Assembly: GCA_905215775.1 (NCBI GenBank)
Contig: CAJMRM010000054.1
Location: 1-22,467 of the forward strand
DNA: 22,467 bases
Source: an uncultured bacterium
Lineage (GTDB): Bacteria > Bacillota > Clostridia > Lachnospirales > Lachnospiraceae
Direction: 5' to 3'
The translations under genes were made by a program, and so were the position numbers. This document shows positions 1 through 6,779 of the stretch, one piece after another (position 1 is the first letter of the stretch; each line of letters begins with the position of its first letter). The notes under the pieces were generated by a model. It saw nothing but the letters and a program-made list of their open reading frames with translations, ran no database searches and was not told the origin of the DNA.

Positions 1-52
1 CTATGACCCTCTGCTTGTAAGGCAGATGCTCTCCCAGCTGAGCTAAGACCCC
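1..52 (-). tRNA. tRNA-Val (anticodon TAC), 3' end cut by window edge
   Basis: Read on the minus strand, the gene starts GGGGTCT (acceptor arm) at position 52. A D-arm with the GCTCAGCTGGGAGAGC pattern follows, then the anticodon stem TCTGC/GCAGA around the loop CTTACAA, which gives anticodon TAC (valine, GUA codons). The window edge falls at about tRNA nucleotide 52, so most of the T-arm and the acceptor 3' strand lie outside. It probably heads a tRNA cluster that continues leftwards, since a strong promoter sits just upstream. Confidence 0.93.
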
Positions 53-91
53 ATTTCGTCCTGTGAGCTGTTACTCACTTGCGACTTTGAC

Positions 92-120
92 AGTATAACT
101 GATAAAAGGAAAAATGTCAA
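92..120 (-). promoter_or_regulatory. Promoter of the tRNA-Val gene
   Basis: On the minus strand a consensus -35 TTGACA (115-120) is followed after exactly 17 bp by TATACT (92-97). Transcription would start near 85, leaving a leader of roughly 30 nt before the tRNA. Such a near-consensus element is typical of stable-RNA promoters. The rest of the gap between the tRNA and the MATE gene (53-288) shows no gene. It has one imperfect GC hairpin near 172-200 without a T-tract. Confidence 0.85.
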
Positions 121-288
121 CACTTTTTTAATTTTTCTTCTTTTTTATTTTTCCTGTTTTTCAGACACCTGCTGGGCAGCCTTTCGGCCCGCCCGGAGCC
201 CTCTCCGCAGGGCACAGGAAGAGCGCCCCGTGTACAGAGATCCGTCCCCCTTCCATACACGGACCGTATCGTTTCTTCCGCTCTTCCA

Positions 289-1617
289 TCACAGCTTTTT
301 CCAGTCCATACGCACCAGCGATATCAAGAACGCCGCAGAGCTTAAGAACCAGGTCAGCGGATACGCCCAGGAAATGGTCTGGAACACAGGAACGATCTGG
401 ATGGCAATGGAAACGTAAAGGATCCGGACGCCGCACCAGAAGGCCAGCATGGCCGCCATGGGCATAAAGGATTTCCCGCAGCCCCTCATAACTCCCGCCG
501 CACAGTGGGAAAAGGCCAGAAGGAAGAAAAACAGCGCCGTGGTCCGGCAGTGGATGACGCCGAACTCAATGGCCTCCGGAGCGCTTACAAAGATCCGCAG
601 CGCATAGGGCGCCCAGACAAAGTAAAGAATCCCCACCAGCTCAGCCAGGACCATGCTGAAAATCGTTCCTATGGCAGCTCCCTTTCTTGCCCGCTCATGC
701 TCTCCCGCTCCAATGTTCTGGCTCACGAAGGTAGGCAGGGCCATGGACATACTCATAATAGGAAGGAACACGATCCCCTCGATCTTGGAATGGGCGCCCA
801 CCCCGGACATGGCGAAAGCGCCGAAGGCATTGATATTGGTCTGGATCACCAGATTTCCCACGCTGACCACCGAGTTCTGGATTCCTGTGGGAAGGCCCTG
901 ACGGATCACCTGGGTCATCATATCCTTATTCATTTTCAGCTTTTTTATATCCAGCCGCAGGGAATCGTCCTTTTCCCGGCTCATGCGGATCAGACACAGG
1001 ACCACGCTTAAGCCCTGGGCAATGACCGTAGCCAGGGCCGCTCCTCCTACGCCCCACTGGAAGCCGGCCACAAAAAGCAGGTCCAGGGCGACATTCACCA
1101 GGGAGGATACGATCAGATAATACAGGGGATGAATGCTGTCTCCCAGGGCCCGCATCACCGACATACAGACGTTATACAGGATCACCGTGAACACGCCTGC
1201 AAAATAGATCCTGAAATATACCAGGGAATGGGGCATCACACTGTCCGGCGTGTTCATCATCCGCAGGACAGAAGGGATAAAAATGAGGCCCGCCGCCGTG
1301 GCGATGACCGAGGACCAGATCCCGAACAGGAAATTGGCGTGGATCGCCTTCTGGACTCCCTCTTTGTTTTTTGCGCCAAAATACCGGGAGATCACCACGC
1401 CGCCTCCCACAGCGATGCCGTTAAAGAGGCCGATGATCAGAAACGTCAGATGGCCTCCGGAGCTGACGGCCGCAAAGGCGTCGTTGCTGGCAAAATTTCC
1501 AACGACCCAGGCGTCCGCCATGTTGTAAAACTGCTGGAGCAGCTGCCCAAGAAACAGGGGGATCGCAAACCGGATCAGTCCCCCTGTGATCGAGCCTTTT
1601 GTCAGGTCATTATTCAT
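289..1617 (-). CDS. MATE-family multidrug/Na+ antiporter
   Basis: This is a 442-residue polytopic membrane protein of the MATE (multi antimicrobial extrusion) family, which exports cationic drugs or metabolites in exchange for Na+ or H+. The N-terminus has the family pattern: a DLTKGSI lead, FAIPLFLGQLLQQFYNMAD in helix 1, then VVG. About 12 hydrophobic segments fill the length, which is normal for the family. The ATG at 1617 is preferred over an in-frame TTG at 1638, because a GGGGAG ribosome site lies between them and would be inside the gene if TTG were used. The gene lies 139 bp downstream of deoB on the same strand and may receive readthrough from the nucleoside operon. The substrate cannot be told from sequence. 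Confidence 0.93.
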   Translation of the reverse strand: MNNDLTKGSITGGLIRFAIPLFLGQLLQQFYNMADAWVVGNFASNDAFAAVSSGGHLTFLIIGLFNGIAVGGGVVISRYFGAKNKEGVQKAIHANFLFGIWSSVIATAAGLIFIPSVLRMMNTPDSVMPHSLVYFRIYFAGVFTVILYNVCMSVMRALGDSIHPLYYLIVSSLVNVALDLLFVAGFQWGVGGAALATVIAQGLSVVLCLIRMSREKDDSLRLDIKKLKMNKDMMTQVIRQGLPTGIQNSVVSVGNLVIQTNINAFGAFAMSGVGAHSKIEGIVFLPIMSMSMALPTFVSQNIGAGEHERARKGAAIGTIFSMVLAELVGILYFVWAPYALRIFVSAPEAIEFGVIHCRTTALFFFLLAFSHCAAGVMRGCGKSFMPMAAMLAFWCGVRILYVSIAIQIVPVFQTISWAYPLTWFLSSAAFLISLVRMDWKKL

Positions 1618-1655
1618 GCTTTTGTATCCACTCCCCAATTATTTTACAGCAGCCC

Positions 1656-1690
1656 GGTCATACAACGCGCTGGAAAAACGGCGTATGACC
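1656..1690. other. Hairpin between deoB and the MATE gene
   Basis: A perfect 8-bp inverted repeat, GGTCATAC (1656-1663) and GTATGACC (1683-1690), encloses a 19-nt loop. Flanking GCAG/CTGC bases could extend the stem across short bulges. No T-tract follows on either strand, so it is not a standard intrinsic terminator. It could act as an RNA processing or 3'-end protection hairpin for the nucleoside operon mRNA, or as an operator. Its function is unknown. Confidence 0.4.
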
Positions 1691-1756
1691 GAACTGCCCC
1701 TTTCATTTCCAGTCCCGCCCGAACCGCCTCCTGCCGGAAGCAGCCCGGGAAAGCGC

Positions 1757-2947
1757 TTACTCCAGCTTTTCCAGGACGGAATTCCCGATCATAGCCTCTT
1801 CCTTTTCCAATCCGAAGTTATCCAGAATGGTTCCCCCGATGACTGCGAAGGTATCCGCCTCGGGCAGCTTGCCCTGTCCCTTCATGGACGGAGCGTATGC
1901 AAGGAAGGGCACCTTTTCCCTGGTATGGTCGGTCCCTGTGTAGGTGGGATCGTTTCCATGGTCAGCGGTGATGATCAGAAGATCCTCCTCCCCGAGGAGA
2001 GGCAGAAGCTCACCCAGCTTTTCATCGAACCGCTCCAGCTCCTTTCCATATCCTTCCGGATCCCTCCGGTGGCCCCAGAGGGCGTCAAAATCCACCAGAT
2101 TCACAAAGCAAAGGCCGGAAAATTCCTTTTTGCAGATCTCGATGGTCTGCTCCATTCCATGGACCGAGGATTTGGATTTATGGCTTTCCGTGATCCCCTC
2201 CCCGTCAAAAATATCCCGGATCTTTCCCACGGAGATCACATCATAGCCGTGGTCCTTCAGGATATTTAAGGCAGTGGTCCCTGTGGGCTTTAAGGCATAA
2301 TCGTGGCGGTTGCTGGTGCGCACGAATTCTCCCTTTTTCTTTCCCACATATGGCCGCGCAATGACCCGGCCCACACGCCATTCCTCCTTCATGGTGATCT
2401 CTCTGGCGATCTCACAGCACCGGTAAAGCTCCTCCAGGCCGAAGGTCTCCTCGTTGCCGCAGATCTGCAGAACAGAGTCTGCCGATGTATATACGATCAT
2501 GTGGCCGGTGGCGATCTCCTCCTCTGCCAGCTCGTCCAGGATCTCCGTGCCGCTGGCGCTCTTATTTCCAATGACCGTCCTGCCGGTCCGTTCCTCCAGC
2601 TCCTTTATAAGCTCCGGCGGAAAGCCCGTGTCCGTAAAGGTCTTAAAGGGCCTGGTGGTATGGATCCCCATCATTTCCCAATGGCCGGTCATGGTGTCCT
2701 TTCCGTTGCTCATCTCCCGCATGACCATGCGGTAGCCCAGGGGCTTTTCCTCCGGCGCCATCCCGGAAAGGCTGTGCAGGTTTGCGATTCCCAGTCTCCT
2801 TAAATTGGGGATCTGAAAGTCCTCCATCCGCTCCGCAATATGGCCCAGGGTATCGACCCCTTTATCCCCGAACCGCTCCGAGTCCTCCATGGCCCCGATC
2901 CCCAGAGAATCGATGACAATGGTAAAAATTCTTTTATACTTCTTCAT
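1757..2947 (-). CDS. deoB: Phosphopentomutase
   Basis: DeoB interconverts ribose-1-phosphate or deoxyribose-1-phosphate with the 5-phosphates, linking nucleoside phosphorolysis to the aldolase DeoC and the pentose phosphate pathway. The protein has 396 residues, the usual length. It shows the alkaline-phosphatase-superfamily metal signatures: IVIDSLGIGAM at the N-terminus (metal Asp and phosphorylated-residue region), a central MTGHWEMMG block, and TADHGNDPTYTGTDHTRE near residues 325-345. The ATG overlaps the last 14 bp of deoC, and its ribosome site (AGAGG, 9 nt upstream) lies inside deoC, which points to translational coupling. It is the last of four genes encoding consecutive steps. Confidence 0.97.
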   Translation of the reverse strand: MKKYKRIFTIVIDSLGIGAMEDSERFGDKGVDTLGHIAERMEDFQIPNLRRLGIANLHSLSGMAPEEKPLGYRMVMREMSNGKDTMTGHWEMMGIHTTRPFKTFTDTGFPPELIKELEERTGRTVIGNKSASGTEILDELAEEEIATGHMIVYTSADSVLQICGNEETFGLEELYRCCEIAREITMKEEWRVGRVIARPYVGKKKGEFVRTSNRHDYALKPTGTTALNILKDHGYDVISVGKIRDIFDGEGITESHKSKSSVHGMEQTIEICKKEFSGLCFVNLVDFDALWGHRRDPEGYGKELERFDEKLGELLPLLGEEDLLIITADHGNDPTYTGTDHTREKVPFLAYAPSMKGQGKLPEADTFAVIGGTILDNFGLEKEEAMIGNSVLEKLE

Positions 2948-3608
2948 CCAGATTTACCTCTTTCTTTTTCGCCTGCTCCGCCAGCCTGCTGGTCCCCAGG
3001 CGGTCCGCTCCCAGGCGGATAAATGTTTCGGCGTCATGGAAGCCGCCGATGCCTCCCGCTGCCTTGATCTGCTTTCCTTCCCCCATCTGTGCTCTCATCA
3101 GCGCCACATCGTCAAAGGTGGCTCCGCCGGCAGAAAAGCCCGTGGAGGTCTTAATAAATTCTGCTTCAGACCGGGTAACAGTCCTGCAAAGCTCTGTTTT
3201 TTCCTCTTCCGTCAAAAGACACGTTTCGACGATCACCTTTAAAAGGCGGCCGCCGCAGGCTTTTTTGACCGCATTGATCTCCTCCAGGACCCGATCGTAC
3301 CGGCCCTCCTTCACCCAGCCCAGATTCACCACCATGTCGATCTCGTCCGCTCCGTTTTCCACGGCCTCTGCAGTCTCATATACCTTCACAGCCGTGGTAT
3401 TATAGCCGTTGGGAAAGCCGATGACCGTACATACGGGCAGCCGTCCCTTCAGATACTCTGCCGCCTGCTTTACATAGGACGGAGGGATACAGACCGACGC
3501 GGTCCGAAACCGGAGGCCGTCGTCGCAGACCGCCTTGATCTGCTCCCAGGTGGCCCCCTGCTTTAAAAGCGTATGGTCCACTCTGGCTAATATTTCCCTA
3601 TATGTCAT
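2934..3608 (-). CDS. deoC: Deoxyribose-phosphate aldolase
   Basis: DeoC cleaves 2-deoxyribose-5-phosphate to acetaldehyde and glyceraldehyde-3-phosphate, ending deoxynucleoside degradation. The 224-residue class I aldolase has the expected marks: the N-terminal DHTLLK, EIDMVVNLG with the catalytic Asp, LKVIVET with the activating Lys, and the Schiff-base lysine in FIKTSTGF, followed by AAGGIGGF for phosphate binding. Length is normal. It starts 6 bp after the cdd stop. An AGGA-rich site that overlaps the cdd stop serves as ribosome site. The 3' end overlaps deoB. Confidence 0.97.
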   Translation of the reverse strand: MTYREILARVDHTLLKQGATWEQIKAVCDDGLRFRTASVCIPPSYVKQAAEYLKGRLPVCTVIGFPNGYNTTAVKVYETAEAVENGADEIDMVVNLGWVKEGRYDRVLEEINAVKKACGGRLLKVIVETCLLTEEEKTELCRTVTRSEAEFIKTSTGFSAGGATFDDVALMRAQMGEGKQIKAAGGIGGFHDAETFIRLGADRLGTSRLAEQAKKKEVNLDEEV

Positions 3609-3614
3609 ATTTTC

Positions 3615-4037
3615 CTATTCCTTTCTCTCTACGCCGCTTCCGGCAAAGCCCAGAGGCAGAAGCTCCTTCAGGGTATACTCCCGGAAGGACAAGTCCTTCT
3701 TGCCCAGAACGATCCGGAAACGATCCGGATCACAGAACTCCATCATCACCTGGCGGCAGACGCCGCAGGGCGGGCAGAAATCCTCCGGCTCCTTCCCCGC
3801 CGGTCCTCCCACAATGGCAATGGCCAAAAACTCCCGCTTTCCTTCGCTGACTGCCTTAAAAAATGCCGTCCGCTCCGCACAGCAGGTGGGGCCAAAGGCC
3901 GCGTTTTCAATATTGCAGCCCCCGTAAACCGTTCCGTCCGCACACAAAAGGGCGGCTCCTACCCGAAAACCCGAATAGGGGGTATAGGCCGCATTCCTGG
4001 CTTCCAAAGCCCTTGCTACCAGTTCCTTATTTCCCAT
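3615..4037 (-). CDS. cdd: Cytidine deaminase
   Basis: This enzyme hydrolytically deaminates cytidine and deoxycytidine to uridine and deoxyuridine, feeding the phosphorylase encoded just upstream. The 140-residue protein is the short tetrameric type. It has the AAYTPYSGFRVGAAL substrate segment, NIENAAFGPTCCAERTA with the zinc Cys and the catalytic Glu (CAE), and PCGVCRQ with the other two zinc Cys. The ATG at 4037 is chosen over an in-frame GTG at 4046, because the AAGGCGG ribosome site sits about 8 nt before the ATG and would abut the GTG. It lies 33 bp after udp. Confidence 0.95.
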   Translation of the reverse strand: MGNKELVARALEARNAAYTPYSGFRVGAALLCADGTVYGGCNIENAAFGPTCCAERTAFFKAVSEGKREFLAIAIVGGPAGKEPEDFCPPCGVCRQVMMEFCDPDRFRIVLGKKDLSFREYTLKELLPLGFAGSGVERKE

Positions 4038-4070
4038 AAACCGCACCGCCTTTCCCGGAGTCCTCTTCCG

Positions 4071-4859
4071 TTATACGGTCTTATTCCTTTCCCTCTCCTC
4101 TTTTATAAGGACGCGGATGGCCTCCACGCCCACCTTAATGGCCGCTTCTGTATCGTGGACCACCGGATTGGGCAGCCCCGCTTTTTCCCGCTCCTGGTTG
4201 GCGACCGCCAGGAAACAGGCGCCGCAGCGGACCCTCAGATAACTGGCCACGATAAAAAGAGCCGCCGATTCCATCTCTGAGGCCTTGCAGCCCAGCTTCA
4301 GCCATGCGTCCCATTTGCTTAAAAGCTCCCCAGCCACAGGCATCAGCTCCGGATTGTGCTGGCCGTAAAAGGAATCCTTGCTCTGTACCACTCCCGCGTG
4401 ACAGGCATACCCCAGGCTCTCTCCCGCCTTCACCAGAGCGTTGACTACCCCGAGGTCTGCCACCGCCGGAAATTCGATGGGCGCATACTCTCTGCTGGTA
4501 CCCTCTGCCCGGATGGATCCGGTGGCAACCACCACGTCGCCGCCCTTTACATCCATATCCATACCGCCGCAGGTACCCACCCGGATAAACGTATCGGCTC
4601 CGCATTTCACCAGCTCCTCCAGAGCGATGGCCGCCGAGGGGCCGCCGATGCCGGTGGAGGTGACGCTGACCTTTTCGCCGTCCAGGTATCCTGTATATGT
4701 CACATATTCCCGGCTGTCGGCCACCAGCTCCGCACGTTCAAAGTGCTCCGCGATCTTTTTGCAGCGCTTGGGGTCTCCCGGCAGGATCACATAGCGTCCC
4801 ACATCTCCGGGTCTTATATTTAGATGATACTGCAATCCAGCTTCTTCTACATAAGGCAT
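4071..4859 (-). CDS. udp: Uridine phosphorylase (nucleoside phosphorylase family)
   Basis: This enzyme splits uridine or deoxyuridine with phosphate into uracil and (deoxy)ribose-1-phosphate. The 262-residue protein belongs to the PNP/UDP phosphorylase superfamily. It has VILPGDPKR (phosphate site), STGIGGPSAAIALEEL, RVGTCGG, and KASEMESAALF, where the ME pair binds ribose; the FYGQHNPE stretch fits uridine-specific members. The context (cdd, deoC, deoB) supports uridine over purine specificity. The ATG has an AAAGGAG ribosome site 9 nt upstream and follows a readable promoter, making it the first gene of the operon. Confidence 0.92.
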   Translation of the reverse strand: MPYVEEAGLQYHLNIRPGDVGRYVILPGDPKRCKKIAEHFERAELVADSREYVTYTGYLDGEKVSVTSTGIGGPSAAIALEELVKCGADTFIRVGTCGGMDMDVKGGDVVVATGSIRAEGTSREYAPIEFPAVADLGVVNALVKAGESLGYACHAGVVQSKDSFYGQHNPELMPVAGELLSKWDAWLKLGCKASEMESAALFIVASYLRVRCGACFLAVANQEREKAGLPNPVVHDTEAAIKVGVEAIRVLIKEERERNKTV

Positions 4860-4892
4860 AATCCACTTCTCCTTTCCCGACTGGTTTCTTAT

Positions 4893-4921
4893 AACATATC
4901 ACAAATCCGCCATTCTGTCAA
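4893..4921 (-). promoter_or_regulatory. Promoter of the udp-cdd-deoC-deoB operon
   Basis: The minus strand has TTGACA (4916-4921), a 17-bp spacer and TATGTT (4893-4898). The start would be near 4886, giving a short leader of about 27 nt before the udp ATG. The -35 is consensus, so strong basal activity would need a repressor to make the operon inducible. Confidence 0.75.
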
Positions 4922-4948
4922 AATACTGGAGAATTTTTTTCATTTTTG

Positions 4949-4965
4949 TACCAACATATTACCAA
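4949..4965 (-). repeat. Two direct TTGGTA repeats upstream of the nucleoside operon promoter
   Basis: On the minus strand TTGGTA occurs twice with an 11-bp period, one helical turn, about 28 bp upstream of the operon -35. On the other side the repeats lie 35 bp before the PAP2 gene -35. They could be a tandem protein-binding site, but two 6-mers in AT-rich DNA can also arise by chance. Confidence 0.3.
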
Positions 4966-4999
4966 AATGTTACTCTTTCTTAAATTTTTGTGAACTGCC

Positions 5000-5028
5000 T
5001 TGAAACCCGATTTTCCCTGTGCTATACT
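5000..5028 (+). promoter_or_regulatory. Promoter of the PAP2 phosphatase gene
   Basis: The plus strand has TTGAAA (5000-5005), a 17-bp spacer and TATACT (5023-5028). Transcription would start near 5035, about 45 nt before the ATG at 5081. A strong AGGAGGT ribosome site lies at 5064-5070. It is transcribed away from the nucleoside operon promoter. Confidence 0.78.
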
Positions 5029-5080
5029 TTGCTAAAGTTATGACAAGGAATGGCCAGAACGAAAGGAGGTCATTGACAAT

Positions 5081-5734
5081 ATGAAAAAACTTATAAAAAA
5101 ATACGGTCACATCTGGATCCTGTCCTACGGCCTGATCTATCTGCCGTGGTTTGCGGCGCTCCAGCAGAACGTTGGAAAACCTTACCACGTGATGCATACC
5201 GCCCTGGACGATCTGATCCCCTTCAACGAGTATTTTATCGTCCCCTATCTGATTTGGTTTTTGTATGTGGCTGCCGCCATTGCGTATTTCTTCTTTACCA
5301 ACAGAGACGATTATTACCGGCTGTGTACCTTTTTATTTACAGGCATGACCATCAGCCTTCTGGTGTGTACCCTGTACCCCAATGGAACGGATTTCCGTCC
5401 CGCCATCGACCCGGATAAAAATATCTTCTGCTTCCTGGTGGCGAAGCTGTGGAGCATCGATCCATGCATCAATGTGTTCCCCAGCATCCATGCATACAAC
5501 TCCATCGGCGTCCATATTTCCATCTGCCGCAGCCAGACCCTTTCAAAGAACAAGCCTCTGGTATGGGCCTCCGGGATCCTGATGGTCTCCATCTGTATTG
5601 CCACCGTATGCTTAAAGCAGCACTCCATTCTGGATGTATTCGGTTCCCTTCTGATGGCCGTTGTGATCTATCCCATCGCCTATGCGCCGGAAACCTCCAG
5701 CCGGAAAAAGTATACCGGAACCTTCGATTTCTAA
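5081..5734 (+). CDS. PAP2-family membrane phosphatase
   Basis: This 217-residue protein is an integral membrane phosphatase of the type 2 phosphatidic acid phosphatase superfamily. Members hydrolyse lipid phosphates or transfer head groups at the membrane. About five or six hydrophobic segments are visible. The active-site marks are an Arg in NGTDFRP (weak motif 1), PSIHA (motif 2, residues about 135-139), and KQHSILD (motif 3, with the nucleophilic-pair His and the Asp, residues about 181-187). The layout resembles the Aur1-like PAP2_3 group. The gene has its own promoter and ends in a strong terminator. The substrate is not predictable; undecaprenyl pyrophosphate or phosphatidate are candidates. 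Confidence 0.85.
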   Translation: MKKLIKKYGHIWILSYGLIYLPWFAALQQNVGKPYHVMHTALDDLIPFNEYFIVPYLIWFLYVAAAIAYFFFTNRDDYYRLCTFLFTGMTISLLVCTLYPNGTDFRPAIDPDKNIFCFLVAKLWSIDPCINVFPSIHAYNSIGVHISICRSQTLSKNKPLVWASGILMVSICIATVCLKQHSILDVFGSLLMAVVIYPIAYAPETSSRKKYTGTFDF

Positions 5735-5751
5735 ACGCATTCCAAAGACAA

Positions 5752-5805
5752 AACGCCGCCGGAAACTGGCAGATCCATCCGTTTCCGGCAGCGTTTTCTT
5801 ATTTT
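5752..5805. terminator. Bidirectional terminator between PAP2 and the dehydrogenase gene
   Basis: A long stem, AACGCCGCCGGAAAC against GTTTCCGGCAGCGTT with one mismatch and a 14-nt loop, is followed on the plus strand by TTTTCTTATTTT. On the minus strand the stem is also followed by a short T-run. It serves both convergent genes, and the dehydrogenase stop codon lies within the T-tract. Confidence 0.93.
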
Positions 5806-6779
5806 CTGTAGCCCGTGGAAAAATCCACCACGTTCTTTAATTCTTCTCCCGACGCCCACGCCTTTAAATTCTCTCCGGCGATCCTGACGATGCGTTCAAA
5901 GGTCTCCGCCAGGAAGAAATTTCCCGCCACATGGGGAGTGATCACCACATTATCCATCCCCCACAGCTCGTCCTCCGGCGGCAGGGGCTCCGGCTCGGTC
6001 ACATCCAGGCCGCAGCCGCCCAGATGGCCGTCCCTTAAGACCGCCTTCAGGGCAGCGGGATCAATGGCATTCCCACGTCCCACATTGATCAGGTACGCCC
6101 CTTTTTTCATCAGGCGGAGCCGTCTCTCATCCATCAGATGGCAGGTGGCAGGGCCTCCAGGCACCACCATGGCCACCACGTCGGCCCTGGGAAGAAGGCG
6201 GTCCAGGTCCTCCATGGTATACTGCTCATCCAGGTATTCCGGCTTCTCTCTGCAGGTCCTTCTGACACCGATGGTATACGCGCCAAGAGCCTTCACCTTC
6301 CGGGCGTAATCTCCCCCGATATCTCCCAGGCCCAGGATCAGGACCGTGGAACCCTCCACCGAAATGATATTGCCCATGGACCTCCACTGACGATCCGCCT
6401 GGTTTTTATGATACTGCCCCAGGCGGCGGATCAGATCAAAGGTCAGGGCCAGCATATGCTCGGATACTGCCAGGCCGTAGGCCCCGGTGGCGTTTGTAAG
6501 GACCACTCCTGCGGGAAGCACTCCCTCCAGCGTATAGGGATCTGCCCCTGCGCTGTTTAGCTGGAGCCATTCCAGGCGCTTCGCCTCCCGCACCAGGGCG
6601 GGAGGCAGGTTGCCGATGAGCACCTGGGTATCCTCCAGGTCCTCCTTCGTTACATTTTCTTTCTGAAGATACCGGAACTGGCAGCTATACCTTCCGGAGG
6701 CCGCCTGCTTCTCCAGATACGTTTTGTGGGCCTCTGTCACCGGGATCGTTACCAGGATCTTTTTTTCTAAATGTGCCAC
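5799..6779 (-). CDS. D-isomer-specific 2-hydroxyacid dehydrogenase
   Basis: This NAD(P)-dependent oxidoreductase interconverts a 2-ketoacid and its D-2-hydroxyacid. The 326-residue protein has the Rossmann motif LGLGDIGGDYA (around residue 145), then the catalytic Arg in NVGRGN, the Glu in DVTEPEPLP and the His in ITPHVAGN, in canonical order. The start is taken as GTG at 6779, with AGGAGG 9 nt upstream; a longer frame to 6821 would lie entirely in pepP and lacks its own ribosome site. It overlaps the pepP end by 13 bp and so is probably translationally coupled as the last gene of the asnA operon. The substrate is unknown; its link to asparagine synthesis or peptide breakdown is not obvious. 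Confidence 0.9.
   Translation of the reverse strand: MAHLEKKILVTIPVTEAHKTYLEKQAASGRYSCQFRYLQKENVTKEDLEDTQVLIGNLPPALVREAKRLEWLQLNSAGADPYTLEGVLPAGVVLTNATGAYGLAVSEHMLALTFDLIRRLGQYHKNQADRQWRSMGNIISVEGSTVLILGLGDIGGDYARKVKALGAYTIGVRRTCREKPEYLDEQYTMEDLDRLLPRADVVAMVVPGGPATCHLMDERRLRLMKKGAYLINVGRGNAIDPAALKAVLRDGHLGGCGLDVTEPEPLPPEDELWGMDNVVITPHVAGNFFLAETFERIVRIAGENLKAWASGEELKNVVDFSTGYRK

Noticed and set aside
13..30. tRNA-Ala identity for the first RNA gene
   Set aside because: The 7-nt loop is CTTACAA, so the anticodon is TAC (Val), not TGC.
161..436. 91-residue minus-strand reading frame downstream of the MATE gene
   Set aside because: It overlaps the MATE 3' end in another frame, has no ribosome site and resembles no protein.
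1656..1690. Terminator for deoB
   Set aside because: The 8-bp stem has no T-tract on either strand, so it is kept only as an unexplained hairpin.
1129..1794. Long plus-strand frames opposite MATE and deoB (also opposite purL and pepP)
   Set aside because: They are His/Arg/Pro-rich antisense shadows of GC-rich genes with clear family matches.
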